This document shows, piece after piece, positions 1 to 7,464 of a stretch of 64,000 bases of DNA. The stretch is taken from contig JANQSI010000009.1 in assembly GCA_028284125.1 (NCBI GenBank), forward strand, positions 372,001 through 436,000, written 5' to 3'. The translations under genes were made by a program, and so were the position numbers. The notes beneath the pieces are model-generated. The model was not told the origin of the DNA and did not search any database. It was given only the letters and a program-made list of their open reading frames with translations. Each line of letters begins with the position of its first letter. The first letter of the stretch is position 1. This DNA comes from Cyclobacteriaceae bacterium (GTDB lineage Bacteria; Bacteroidota; Bacteroidia; Cytophagales; Cyclobacteriaceae).

Positions 1-293
1 TCCTCGCTTTGGAGATCTCCTAGTGCGTGGGTATGAGGATCTATAAAACCAGGAGTAACAGTAAGGCCAGAAGCATCAATGGTTTTTTTGGCTTTTAAAT
101 TCTCGGCATTGGCATTTCCAATAAAAACGATGGAATCCGCGACTATACCGATATCTCCAGTAAATGCTTCCTGATTGTTCCCATCGATGATTTTCCCACC
201 CTTAATGAGGATATCCAATTCATTGGATTGAGAACTACAGGATATAATAGAAATGATTAGGAAAGCAGAAATTAGGCAGGCGATTGATTTCAT
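1..293 (-). CDS. amidohydrolase (D-aminoacylase-like) lipoprotein, 3' part cut by window edge
   Basis: Only the first 97 or so residues are present; the gene runs off the left edge. The N-terminus has a lipoprotein signal peptide ending in the lipobox IISC, so the enzyme is probably anchored on the periplasmic side. After it comes the usual start of the amidohydrolase superfamily: a short beta sandwich with ILIKGGKIIDG and then TPGFIDPHTH, whose HxH supplies two metal ligands. The phrase GFIDPHTHALGDL resembles N-acyl-D-amino-acid deacylases more than dihydroorotases, but substrate cannot be set from this fragment. An exact Bacteroidota -7 box lies 23 bases before the ATG. Confidence 0.75.
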   Translation of the reverse strand, partial: MKSIACLISAFLIISIISCSSQSNELDILIKGGKIIDGNNQEAFTGDIGIVADSIVFIGNANAENLKAKKTIDASGLTVTPGFIDPHTHALGDLQSE

Positions 294-315
294 GGGTTAG
301 CTGCTTGGTTCTAAA

Positions 316-323
316 CAAATGTA
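316..323 (-). promoter_or_regulatory. promoter -7 box for the amidohydrolase gene
   Basis: On the minus strand this reads TACATTTG, an exact match to the Bacteroidota TAnnTTTG -7 element, ending 23 bases before the start codon. No clear TTTG -33 element is seen at the usual distance. Confidence 0.45.
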
Positions 324-390
324 ACACCATCTGAATGAACTAAAATCAAGTAGAAAACCGACTAGACAAGACCATTACAAGCGAATTAAG

Positions 391-398
391 TATATTTG
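391..398 (+). promoter_or_regulatory. promoter -7 box for the membrane protein gene
   Basis: The octamer TATATTTG matches the TAnnTTTG -7 element exactly and ends 20 bases before the ATG at 418. It is divergent from the box at 316-323. Confidence 0.45.
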
Positions 399-417
399 AA
401 AGCACCACCTTAGACCT

Positions 418-1503
418 ATGGCACCATCCACTATTATTGAGTTAATAGCCACCTTGGCCTTTACCGCGTATTTTCCTCTTATTACTTTTTCTTTTTTCAA
501 GTTTCGTTTGGCGCGAAAACAGGAGCAGTTAGAACTTCTTGAGGAAAAAATTAGATTAACTGGTGAGTACAACAATTTTAGCTTCAAGGAAAGCATAGAA
601 AAAGAGTTTCCAGTATCAGATTATCTCCTTCCTTTATTATTCATTACTCTTGTCACTTTCTTGGGTATGTACCTCGCTTTTTTGGGATGGAATTTGTTTG
701 AAAAAATCGATACCGTCCGAAGTGTGTTATGGTCAGGCAGTCAGTTTTGGGAAAGTGATCCGGAAATTGCAACCGAAAAAAGAAATGTTGCCGTAGTTGC
801 TTATGCTGTTCTTGGGTCTTTTATCAGCTCAGCACAATACGTTTACAGAAGGTATGCGACTGTTGACCTCACTCCTGGAAATTTCTTCTCTGTTGGGATC
901 CGAATGATGCTCTCAGCAATAGTGGCACTTATGCTTTCACATTTGTTTGCGGGTCAAGCAGATGCTGATACAATCATTGGTGGAGAAATGCTTCTAGCTA
1001 TTGCGTTCCTGACTGGCGTCTTCCCGGACAGAGGATTCAGGTTACTCATGGAAAAAGTCAAACTTTTTTCCAATGATGGAAACTCTTCAGCCAAGAACTT
1101 CAGCCTTGAAAGTATTGAAGGAATGAGCCAACTCCATAGAATTCGTTTGGGAGAGCTTGGCATTGACAATGTACAGAATCTGGCACAGTATGATTTTCCC
1201 CTATTGATCATTAAAACGCCATTTCCAATGCGAACGCTTCTTGATTGGGCCGCTCAGGCAAAATTGATTATGGAATTTCAAGACAGCTATTCTCAACTCC
1301 ATGCAGCTGGAATAAGATCCGTTCTTGATTTTTGGGACGCCTGTAAAGACAATCCTGAACGTGTCAAAGAGATTTCGGAGCTGACGGGAATCAATGTATT
1401 GACGCTAGAAATCAACTTTAAGAACATTTCAAAAGATAACTCGGTAATTCTACTTAAGCACTTTCGAGAGCATGGAGATCATATCAAATTGGGAAAGGAT
1501 TAG
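418..1503 (+). CDS. hypothetical multi-pass membrane protein with C-terminal helical domain
   Basis: This 361-residue protein is not recognised. It starts with a hydrophobic segment (about residues 5-27), then a charged helix, then two or more membrane segments (about 68-92, 120-140, 160-205). From about residue 225 it becomes soluble, with a helical part around SIEGMSQLHRIRLGELGI that resembles the helix-hairpin domains used for nucleic-acid or protein contacts. There is no enzyme motif. It has its own promoter box, and its stop codon overlaps by four bases the stop of the convergent YjbR-like gene. A sensing or scaffold role in the membrane is possible but is only a guess. Confidence 0.7.
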   Translation: MAPSTIIELIATLAFTAYFPLITFSFFKFRLARKQEQLELLEEKIRLTGEYNNFSFKESIEKEFPVSDYLLPLLFITLVTFLGMYLAFLGWNLFEKIDTVRSVLWSGSQFWESDPEIATEKRNVAVVAYAVLGSFISSAQYVYRRYATVDLTPGNFFSVGIRMMLSAIVALMLSHLFAGQADADTIIGGEMLLAIAFLTGVFPDRGFRLLMEKVKLFSNDGNSSAKNFSLESIEGMSQLHRIRLGELGIDNVQNLAQYDFPLLIIKTPFPMRTLLDWAAQAKLIMEFQDSYSQLHAAGIRSVLDFWDACKDNPERVKEISELTGINVLTLEINFKNISKDNSVILLKHFREHGDHIKLGKD

Positions 1504-1853
1504 CGATTGTTTTCCAATGCTGCTCTTTCTTTTTTTGATAAGCTCGAAACAATCAAATCGTAAGAGTCATCTATCCACTGGTAAAGTTCCTTATCTGAAA
1601 TACTTCCATCCGTAGTAACCGTATTCCAGTGTTTCTTACTCATGTGATAGCCAGGAATTACTCCGGTGTATTTTTCTCGAAGTTCAACCGCGTACTCAGG
1701 ATCGCATTTTAAATTGATGCTTTCGAAGTTCCTGACATCAGTGAGGGCGAACATTTTAACCGCTTTGAAGACAAGTACATTTTCATCAAAAGGAAAATGT
1801 TCAGTTGCTCCAGGTTTTGACAAACAATAATCTCTAAACTCTTCGATGTTCAT
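1500..1853 (-). CDS. MmcQ/YjbR family protein
   Basis: A 117-residue protein of the MmcQ/YjbR (CyaY-like fold) family, known as small double-wing DNA-binding-like proteins with no firm biochemical role. The family pattern is clear: an N-terminal EFRDYCLSKPGATEHFPFD, then VFKVxKMFAL-like strands, then NLKCDPEYAVELRE and a C-terminal helix beginning DLIVSSLSKKER. The length is usual. It begins two bases after the MarR gene ends and so is the last gene of the tyrosine-degradation operon. Nothing in the family ties it to tyrosine, so it may be a passenger. Confidence 0.85.
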   Translation of the reverse strand: MNIEEFRDYCLSKPGATEHFPFDENVLVFKAVKMFALTDVRNFESINLKCDPEYAVELREKYTGVIPGYHMSKKHWNTVTTDGSISDKELYQWIDDSYDLIVSSLSKKERAALENNR

Positions 1854-1855
1854 TT

Positions 1856-2302
1856 TCAGGAAATTTCATCATTTGAAATGTTCGAAGATATCTTGTTCAA
1901 TATCCTGGTCAGGTCCTTATAATCTTGATTGTTGAGTCCTTTCCACCCCAATGTCCTTGCATCATACAAAATGGGTGAAGATTTTTCGTAGATATCTCTT
2001 CCTTTCTTCGTCAACGAAACGAGGAACTTCCTCCGATCTAGTTTATCAGCCTTTCGGGAAATATAGCCTCGATTTACTAGCAGCTCAACGATTCTTGAAA
2101 CAGTTGGAGCATCTTTGAACGTTCCGGCGGCTAGTTCTCGCTGGTAGATCGTTTCTTGATCAGCAAGTTCAGAAATAATTGTCCATTGTTCAGGGGTGAG
2201 ATCAATGTTATTCTGTCGAAAGCGCTTCAAAAGATCTTGCTTGATCAACTTCAGCGTTACGTCCAGATGGACCCCAAATCGTTTTGTTTTGCTTAGATCC
2301 AA
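1856..2302 (-). CDS. MarR family transcriptional regulator
   Basis: A 148-residue winged-helix regulator of the MarR family. The N-terminal dimerisation helix is followed by LTPEQWTIISELADQ, the recognition region APTVSRIVELLVNRGYI, and the wing with RKADKLDRRKFLVSLTKKG, the usual DxRxxxxxLT signature. It lies five bases after fahA in the same operon and ends two bases before the YjbR-like gene. The simplest reading is a local repressor of the hmgA-hppD-fahA operon whose ligand is a pathway intermediate; a 5-2-5 inverted repeat sits in the operon promoter (5914-5925). The target and ligand are inferred from position only. Confidence 0.88.
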   Translation of the reverse strand: MDLSKTKRFGVHLDVTLKLIKQDLLKRFRQNNIDLTPEQWTIISELADQETIYQRELAAGTFKDAPTVSRIVELLVNRGYISRKADKLDRRKFLVSLTKKGRDIYEKSSPILYDARTLGWKGLNNQDYKDLTRILNKISSNISNDEIS

Positions 2303-2307
2303 AAACT

Positions 2308-3564
2308 TTAAGTTTTAACTGGCAAAATTTCAGTCCTTACTTCTCCAAAGCCCACCCTGATTTCATCCTTTTCACAATATCCCTTGATAACAATGGTGTC
2401 GTGGTCTTTGAGAAATTTTCTTTCAGATCCATCAGCCAACTTAATTGGATTGTTTCCCGCCCATGTCAGTTCAAGTAATGAACCATAACTATCTGGTTCT
2501 TTGCCACTTATCGTTCCACTGCCATACATGTCTCCCGGATTAATATTACAGCCATTTACCGTTTGATGCGCCAGCTGCTGAGCCATGTTCCAGTATAAAT
2601 ACTTGTGATTACTTGAGCAGATTTTTTGCCCTTCCCCACCTTCTGGTTTTAAGTACACCTCAAGGTTGATATCATAGCTCTTCTTTCCTTCGAATTTCAA
2701 GTATGGCAATACTTCAGGATTTTGCTTAGGGCCATCCACTTTGAAGTATTGAAGCGCATCCATCGTTACAATCCACGGAGAAATAGAGGAAGCAAAACTT
2801 TTACCAAGGAAAGGTCCAAGTGGAACGTATTCCCATTTTTGAATGTCTCGAGCAGACCAATCATTAAAGAGTACCATTCCAAAAATGTAGTCTTCTGCAT
2901 TCTCAGTAGAAATAGCTTCGCCCAGCTCCGTCGATCCTCCGGTAATGAAAGCCATCTCCAATTCAATGTCCAAGAGATTGGTTGGGCCGAAAACCGGCTT
3001 ATCTGCATCCTTGGGAAGGATTTGTCCTTGTGGACGGTGGAAAGACTCTCCAGAAACGATGATTGAAGAAGATCGACCATGATAACCAACCGGAATGTGT
3101 TTCCAGTTTGGCATCAACGCATTGTCTTTTCCTCGAAACATAATTCCCACATTAGTCGCATGTTCTTCACTACTGTAGAAATCAGTGTAATCGCCGACCT
3201 TGACAGGCATGTGCATTTGTGCACCTGATTGTTTCACAAAAGCCTTTTCCGAATGTTGCTTTAGTTCATCGTTATCTTGAGCCAACAGTTCTTGAAGCCG
3301 ATTCCTAAGCTTTGTCCACACAGGCTTTCCAAGCACCATGAAATCATTAAGTACTTCATTTCGAAAAATTCCCTGTGGCAGGTCCAATGAATCAAGAAGA
3401 CCCTTCTCATGAAGATACGCCAGATCAAGAATCTGATCACCAATAGCTACACCGGTTCTTTTTTCACCTCCGTTTTCAGAAAAGATCCCATATGGAAGGT
3501 TGTAAATGGTAAAATCCGAACCTTCAGGTACATCTACCCAGGTATTCAATGTTTGGATGCTCAT
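2308..3564 (-). CDS. fahA: fumarylacetoacetase
   Basis: A 418-residue enzyme that splits fumarylacetoacetate into fumarate and acetoacetate, the last step of tyrosine breakdown. It has the small SH3-like N-terminal domain (about 1-120) and the FAH catalytic domain. Metal and catalytic residues are in place: D128 in DYTDFY, H135 in SSEEHATN, E201 and E203 in DIELEMAF, D235 in NDWSARD and K255 in PFLGKSF. The length matches the eukaryote-like FAH family. It begins 15 bases after hppD and is followed at 5 bases by the MarR gene. There is no sign of damage. Confidence 0.96.
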   Translation of the reverse strand: MSIQTLNTWVDVPEGSDFTIYNLPYGIFSENGGEKRTGVAIGDQILDLAYLHEKGLLDSLDLPQGIFRNEVLNDFMVLGKPVWTKLRNRLQELLAQDNDELKQHSEKAFVKQSGAQMHMPVKVGDYTDFYSSEEHATNVGIMFRGKDNALMPNWKHIPVGYHGRSSSIIVSGESFHRPQGQILPKDADKPVFGPTNLLDIELEMAFITGGSTELGEAISTENAEDYIFGMVLFNDWSARDIQKWEYVPLGPFLGKSFASSISPWIVTMDALQYFKVDGPKQNPEVLPYLKFEGKKSYDINLEVYLKPEGGEGQKICSSNHKYLYWNMAQQLAHQTVNGCNINPGDMYGSGTISGKEPDSYGSLLELTWAGNNPIKLADGSERKFLKDHDTIVIKGYCEKDEIRVGFGEVRTEILPVKT

Positions 3565-3579
3565 TTATTTTGGTTTCAA

Positions 3580-4731
3580 TTAAAGTGTTCCTCTTAACTC
3601 TTGCTCCTTTTCGATTGCTTCAAAAAGTGCCTGGAAATTCCCTTTTCCAAATGATTGAGCTCCTTCTCTTTGGATAATCTCAAAGAACATGGTTGGGCGA
3701 GGCTCAACAGGTTTTGTGAAAATCTGAAGCAAGTACCCTTCATCATCCCGATCAATTAAAATATTGAGCTCTTTAAGACGCTGGATGTCTTCTTTTATTT
3801 CTCCAACTCTGTCCAAAACACTGTCGTAGTAGTTATCTGGCACATAGAGGAATTCTACTCCACGATTTCTTAATTGTGTAACCGTATCTATGATATTGTC
3901 AGTTGCGACTGCAATATGTTGAACACCGGCCGTACCATAGAAATCAAGGTATTCTTCAACCTGAGATTTCTTTCTTCCTTCTGCAGGTTCGTTGATAGGA
4001 AATTTGATTCGACCATTTCCATTACTCATTACTTTGCTCATGAGTGCAGTGTATTCGGTAGAAATGTCTTTATCATCAAAAGAAATGATCTGAGCAAAGC
4101 CCATCACATTCTTGTAGAAATCAACCCACTCATTCATTTTCCCTAACTCCACATTTCCTACCATGTGATCTACATATTTTAGGCCAAGTGGTTCAGGATT
4201 ATAGCTGGATTCCCATTTTTTGAAACCTGGCAAGAATGTACCATTATAATCTTTTCTCTCCACGAAAACATGGACTGTTTCTCCGTAAGTGTAAATGCCG
4301 GATCGAACTACCTTCCCATCTTCGTCCTCTTCAACTGTCGGTTCCATGAAGGACTTAGCGCCTTTACTGATAGCAGTTTCGTATGCATAAGTGGCATCAT
4401 CAACCCAAAGGGCTACAACCTTTACTCCATCTCCATGATCATCAATGTGCTTCCCTATCGCAGTTCCGGAATGAAGAGGTGAAGTCAATACTAACCGTAT
4501 TTTGTCCTGAACTACCACATATGATTCTGTATCTTTCATTCCCGTCGCTAATCCTGCATAGGCTAGTGATTGAAAGCCAAAGGCAGTTTTATAGTAGTGT
4601 GCTGCCTGTAAGGAATTCCCAACGTAAAGTTCGAGGTAGTCCGTTCCATTGATAGGCATAAAGTCAGCGGCCTCATCAAAGATTTTTGGAATTATTTGTT
4701 CAGGTTTATCTATTGATTTAGTTATACTCAT
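3580..4731 (-). CDS. hppD: 4-hydroxyphenylpyruvate dioxygenase
   Basis: A 383-residue non-haem iron dioxygenase that converts 4-hydroxyphenylpyruvate to homogentisate. It has two VOC half-domains; the C-terminal one holds the iron triad H189 (KYVDHMVGN), H272 (GVQHIAVAT) and E351 (PTMFFEIIQR). The C-terminal gate helix with FGKGNFQALFEAIE is typical. Its ATG overlaps the hmgA stop (ATGA), which implies translational coupling, and fahA follows. The gene order follows the pathway except that hmgA comes first. Confidence 0.97.
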   Translation of the reverse strand: MSITKSIDKPEQIIPKIFDEAADFMPINGTDYLELYVGNSLQAAHYYKTAFGFQSLAYAGLATGMKDTESYVVVQDKIRLVLTSPLHSGTAIGKHIDDHGDGVKVVALWVDDATYAYETAISKGAKSFMEPTVEEDEDGKVVRSGIYTYGETVHVFVERKDYNGTFLPGFKKWESSYNPEPLGLKYVDHMVGNVELGKMNEWVDFYKNVMGFAQIISFDDKDISTEYTALMSKVMSNGNGRIKFPINEPAEGRKKSQVEEYLDFYGTAGVQHIAVATDNIIDTVTQLRNRGVEFLYVPDNYYDSVLDRVGEIKEDIQRLKELNILIDRDDEGYLLQIFTKPVEPRPTMFFEIIQREGAQSFGKGNFQALFEAIEKEQELRGTL

Positions 4732-5885
4732 TGTATCCAGGATTTATAATATTTACCATCATCAATTTTTAAAGCATTTTTTGTCACTTTAAGCGGCTTG
4801 AATGTATCTATCATCACCGCTAGTTCTTCAGTTTCCGTTTGTCCGATACTTCGCTCGTATGCGCCAGGTGCCGGTCCGTGTGGAATTCCAGCTGGATGAA
4901 GCGTAATATGACCTTGTTCAATATTATTTCGACTCATGAAATCTCCATCCACATAATAAAGCATCTCGTCCGAATCGATATTAGAATGATTATAAGGTGC
5001 GGGAATCGCTTTTGGGTGATAATCGTAGAGACGTGGACAAAAAGAACAGACCACAAAAGCTGAGGTTTCAAATGTTTGATGCACGGGTGGTGGTTGATGT
5101 ACACGCCCAGTAATCGGTTCAAAATTGTGTATGGAAAAACCATACGGAAAGTTATAACCGTCCCAACCTACTACATCAAATGGATGTGTATTGTAAACGA
5201 GTTCATGTAACAGTCCTTCTTTCTTGATTTTCATGATGAATTCTCCTTTTTCATCATGCGTTTCAAGGTCTTGCGGCAACTTGTAATCTCGCTCGCAGAA
5301 CGGTGAATGTTCCAACATTTGACCAAACCAGTTTCTATATCTTTTTGGCGTATAAATAGGATGGTAGGATTCGGAAACCAACAATCGGTTGTCCTCAGAA
5401 TCAAACTCGATCTGATAGATCATCCCACGCGGGATCAGCAAATAATCACCATATTCAAAAGGAATATTTCCCAAAAATGTACGCAATGTGCCAGATCCTT
5501 TATGGATGAATAGCAGTTCATCTGCATCAGCGTTTTTGTAGAAGTAATCTTTCATTGATTTTCTCGGAGCTGCAAGTGCGATTTCAACGTCTCCATTTAA
5601 AAGCATTGGCTCACGGCTTTCCAAAAAATCATCTTGTGGTTTTACATCAAACCCCTGAAGCAATCTGGCAGTAATGTTCTTGTCCACAGCGATTTCAGGT
5701 CTCACATCTTTAGGCTCATTTATTTCAGCAACCATCGTTGGTCGGTTGATCTGATAAAGCAATGAGGACATTCCATCAAAGCCTATCGTCCCGAAAAGTT
5801 GTTCATAATAAATACCTCCTTTTGGGTTTTCAAAAACTGTGTGTCGCTTGTTAGGAATAGTACCTAATTTGTGATAAATCGGCAT
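4728..5885 (-). CDS. hmgA: homogentisate 1,2-dioxygenase
   Basis: A 385-residue cupin enzyme that opens the homogentisate ring to maleylacetoacetate. The likely iron ligands are the His and Glu of HSNIDSDE and the second His of HPAGIPHGP, and the VHQPPPVHQTFE stretch is a family hallmark. It is shorter than the 430-445 residues of proteobacterial and human forms, as in other Bacteroidota. An upstream TTG could add 25 residues, but that extension is cysteine-rich, unlike the family, and would run across the promoter box, so the ATG followed by PIYHKLGTIP is chosen. It is the first gene of a five-gene operon. No maleylacetoacetate isomerase is present, so that step must be encoded elsewhere or be spontaneous. 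Confidence 0.95.
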   Translation of the reverse strand: MPIYHKLGTIPNKRHTVFENPKGGIYYEQLFGTIGFDGMSSLLYQINRPTMVAEINEPKDVRPEIAVDKNITARLLQGFDVKPQDDFLESREPMLLNGDVEIALAAPRKSMKDYFYKNADADELLFIHKGSGTLRTFLGNIPFEYGDYLLIPRGMIYQIEFDSEDNRLLVSESYHPIYTPKRYRNWFGQMLEHSPFCERDYKLPQDLETHDEKGEFIMKIKKEGLLHELVYNTHPFDVVGWDGYNFPYGFSIHNFEPITGRVHQPPPVHQTFETSAFVVCSFCPRLYDYHPKAIPAPYNHSNIDSDEMLYYVDGDFMSRNNIEQGHITLHPAGIPHGPAPGAYERSIGQTETEELAVMIDTFKPLKVTKNALKIDDGKYYKSWIQ

Positions 5886-5901
5886 AGAAAATACTTTGGA
5901 A

Positions 5902-5925
5902 CAAATATAATACTTGTCAAGACAA
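5902..5925 (-). promoter_or_regulatory. hmgA operon promoter with candidate MarR operator
   Basis: On the minus strand 5909-5902 reads TATATTTG, an exact -7 box 16 bases before the hmgA ATG. Immediately upstream, 5914-5925 is the inverted repeat ttgtc-aa-gacaa, placed between the -7 and -33 positions, where a bound MarR dimer would block the polymerase. The pairing with the MarR protein of the same operon is inference. Confidence 0.5.
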
Positions 5926-6024
5926 CTATTGCATTGGCAATCAAATTGAATAAACATCATTCCACATACTGATTTCTTTTATGGTAGATTCATATTTGAT
6001 AATTTAGGGAACCAATTGTACTAA

Positions 6025-6870
6025 ATGAAGAAAATCAACTTCGGAGATCTGTTCGCTAATATTCTGGCTGTCTGTGCATTGCTGGCAATCGGATTAGGTA
6101 TTTATGTGACTTTCATTTTTGTCAACAAACTCAACGTCACTGATCCTACCATTTGGGAAGATCACAACATGCTGGGGATGGCAGGGGAATTTTTAGGTGG
6201 AACAGTAGGATCCATTTGGGCGCTTGCTGGAGTAATCCTCTTCTTCTTAGCGCTTATTTATCAAAAACGAGAGTTGGTTCTTCAGCGAATGGAGCTTCAT
6301 GAAAGCAGGAAAATCATGGAATCTCAATCTAAAACCATTGCGATTCAACAGTTTGAAAATACGTTCTTTCAACTCCTCAATTTTCACATCAATGCTGCTA
6401 TCCAAATTCGAAACACTTCAAACGGGTCTTCGAGAAAGCCAATGAATGCTTTCGACGCACTTTATAATGATTTCAGAAAGGAAACCAATTCACTTAAGAA
6501 AAGAAGAAAGTCCGATGCTGGTGTGAGCAAGCCTTCGGATGAGTCATTTGAGCATTGTTTCATCGCCGTATATGAAGGTTATAAAAACACGTTTCAACAT
6601 TACCTCGAGAACTACAAAGCACTGCTCCTATTCATAAAAAGCAAAAGTGAAGACCCGGCGTTTTACTATAATATCGTTAAGTCACATTTTACTGAGCAAG
6701 AAGTATTGATTCACTTCTACTATATCCTTTTGGTGACCAAGAATCCGGACTTGAAGGAAATTGTTGAGACGTATCATCTTTTTCAAAAATTGAATCAGCG
6801 GACAGTTTCGGAAATTGATCCATACCATCTTCAGAAACTTAATGAAGGAGCTTATCTAAGTGAGTTCTAG
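6025..6870 (+). CDS. putative phage abortive-infection membrane protein (putAbiC-like)
   Basis: A 281-residue protein with two N-terminal membrane helices (about residues 12-35 and 55-82) separated by a loop with MAGEFLGGTVGSIWALAG, then a charged helix with QKRELVLQRMEL and a cytoplasmic helical domain containing IAIQQFENTFFQLLNFHIN. This layout (G-rich loop, second helix, Q-R-E-L helix, FExxFFxLLxxH) is the pattern of the putative phage abortive-infection family (putAbiC, Pfam PF16872 from memory). The later AVYEGYKNTFQHYLENYK and HFTEQEVLIHFYYILL also fit. It is monocistronic, with a near-match -7 box (CATATTTG) upstream. No partner toxin, methylase or nuclease lies beside it, so a defence role rests on family resemblance alone. 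Confidence 0.65.
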   Translation: MKKINFGDLFANILAVCALLAIGLGIYVTFIFVNKLNVTDPTIWEDHNMLGMAGEFLGGTVGSIWALAGVILFFLALIYQKRELVLQRMELHESRKIMESQSKTIAIQQFENTFFQLLNFHINAAIQIRNTSNGSSRKPMNAFDALYNDFRKETNSLKKRRKSDAGVSKPSDESFEHCFIAVYEGYKNTFQHYLENYKALLLFIKSKSEDPAFYYNIVKSHFTEQEVLIHFYYILLVTKNPDLKEIVETYHLFQKLNQRTVSEIDPYHLQKLNEGAYLSEF

Positions 6871-6948
6871 CTTTCAAAGTTTTAACTTTTAGTTAACTCC
6901 CTCTTATCATTTTCATTCATAAATTAGAATTTTCAATGAATCGCATTT

Positions 6949-7389
6949 ATGAGGAAATTTCTACCAATTCTGCTTCTAACAATTTCATACTTAGGCTTGG
7001 GCCAGGAGCTAAAATGGATCACTGATTTTGATGATGCCAAAGCACAAGCCAGCCAAGAGGACAAACTGATTATGATGCGGTTTACTGGTTCTGACTGGTG
7101 TGCAAATTGTATTAGAATTGACACTACACTTATTGAAAAGCCTCAGTTTGAAGAATTTGCCAAAGACAAATTCGTATTCTTATACCTGGACTTTCCAACG
7201 AAAAAAGAAAATGCGCTTTCTAAAGCGCAAACGAAGCACAATCAAAAACTGCTAGAAATATACAATCCTGGTGGAGCATTCCCAGCCATACTTATTCTCG
7301 ATCAAAATGGAAAGGAAATGGGACAAATGAACGTAAGACCAAACACTACCGAGGGATACATCGAGCTGCTTGAAGAAATAGTCAACTGA
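6949..7389 (+). CDS. secreted thioredoxin-fold protein
   Basis: A 146-residue protein with a cleavable signal peptide (about residues 1-18) and a thioredoxin fold of the thioredoxin_7/DUF255-like type. The active site reads GSDWCANCIRID (CANC), preceded by a strand with IMMRFTG, and the cis-Pro region is GGAFPAILILD. It probably works in the periplasm as a disulfide reductase or isomerase. It stands between the Abi-like gene and the class V aminotransferase-like gene with no overlap on either side. Its substrate is unknown. Confidence 0.85.
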   Translation: MRKFLPILLLTISYLGLGQELKWITDFDDAKAQASQEDKLIMMRFTGSDWCANCIRIDTTLIEKPQFEEFAKDKFVFLYLDFPTKKENALSKAQTKHNQKLLEIYNPGGAFPAILILDQNGKEMGQMNVRPNTTEGYIELLEEIVN

Positions 7390-7409
7390 GAGCTCAATAG
7401 GTGAGGTTC

Positions 7410-7431
7410 GAAAATTAGAATTCTAATTTTC
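7410..7431. repeat. 22-bp perfect palindrome between two genes
   Basis: The sequence gaaaattagaattctaattttc is a perfect inverted repeat centred on GAATTC. It follows the thioredoxin-like gene by 20 bases and touches a weak -7-like box (TAACTTTA, 7433-7440) ahead of the class V gene. It could be an operator for the latter or a weak AT-rich terminator; there is no T-run directly after the right arm. Confidence 0.5.
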
Positions 7432-7464
7432 CTAACTTTAATAAACCTCCTTAAACCTATCACT

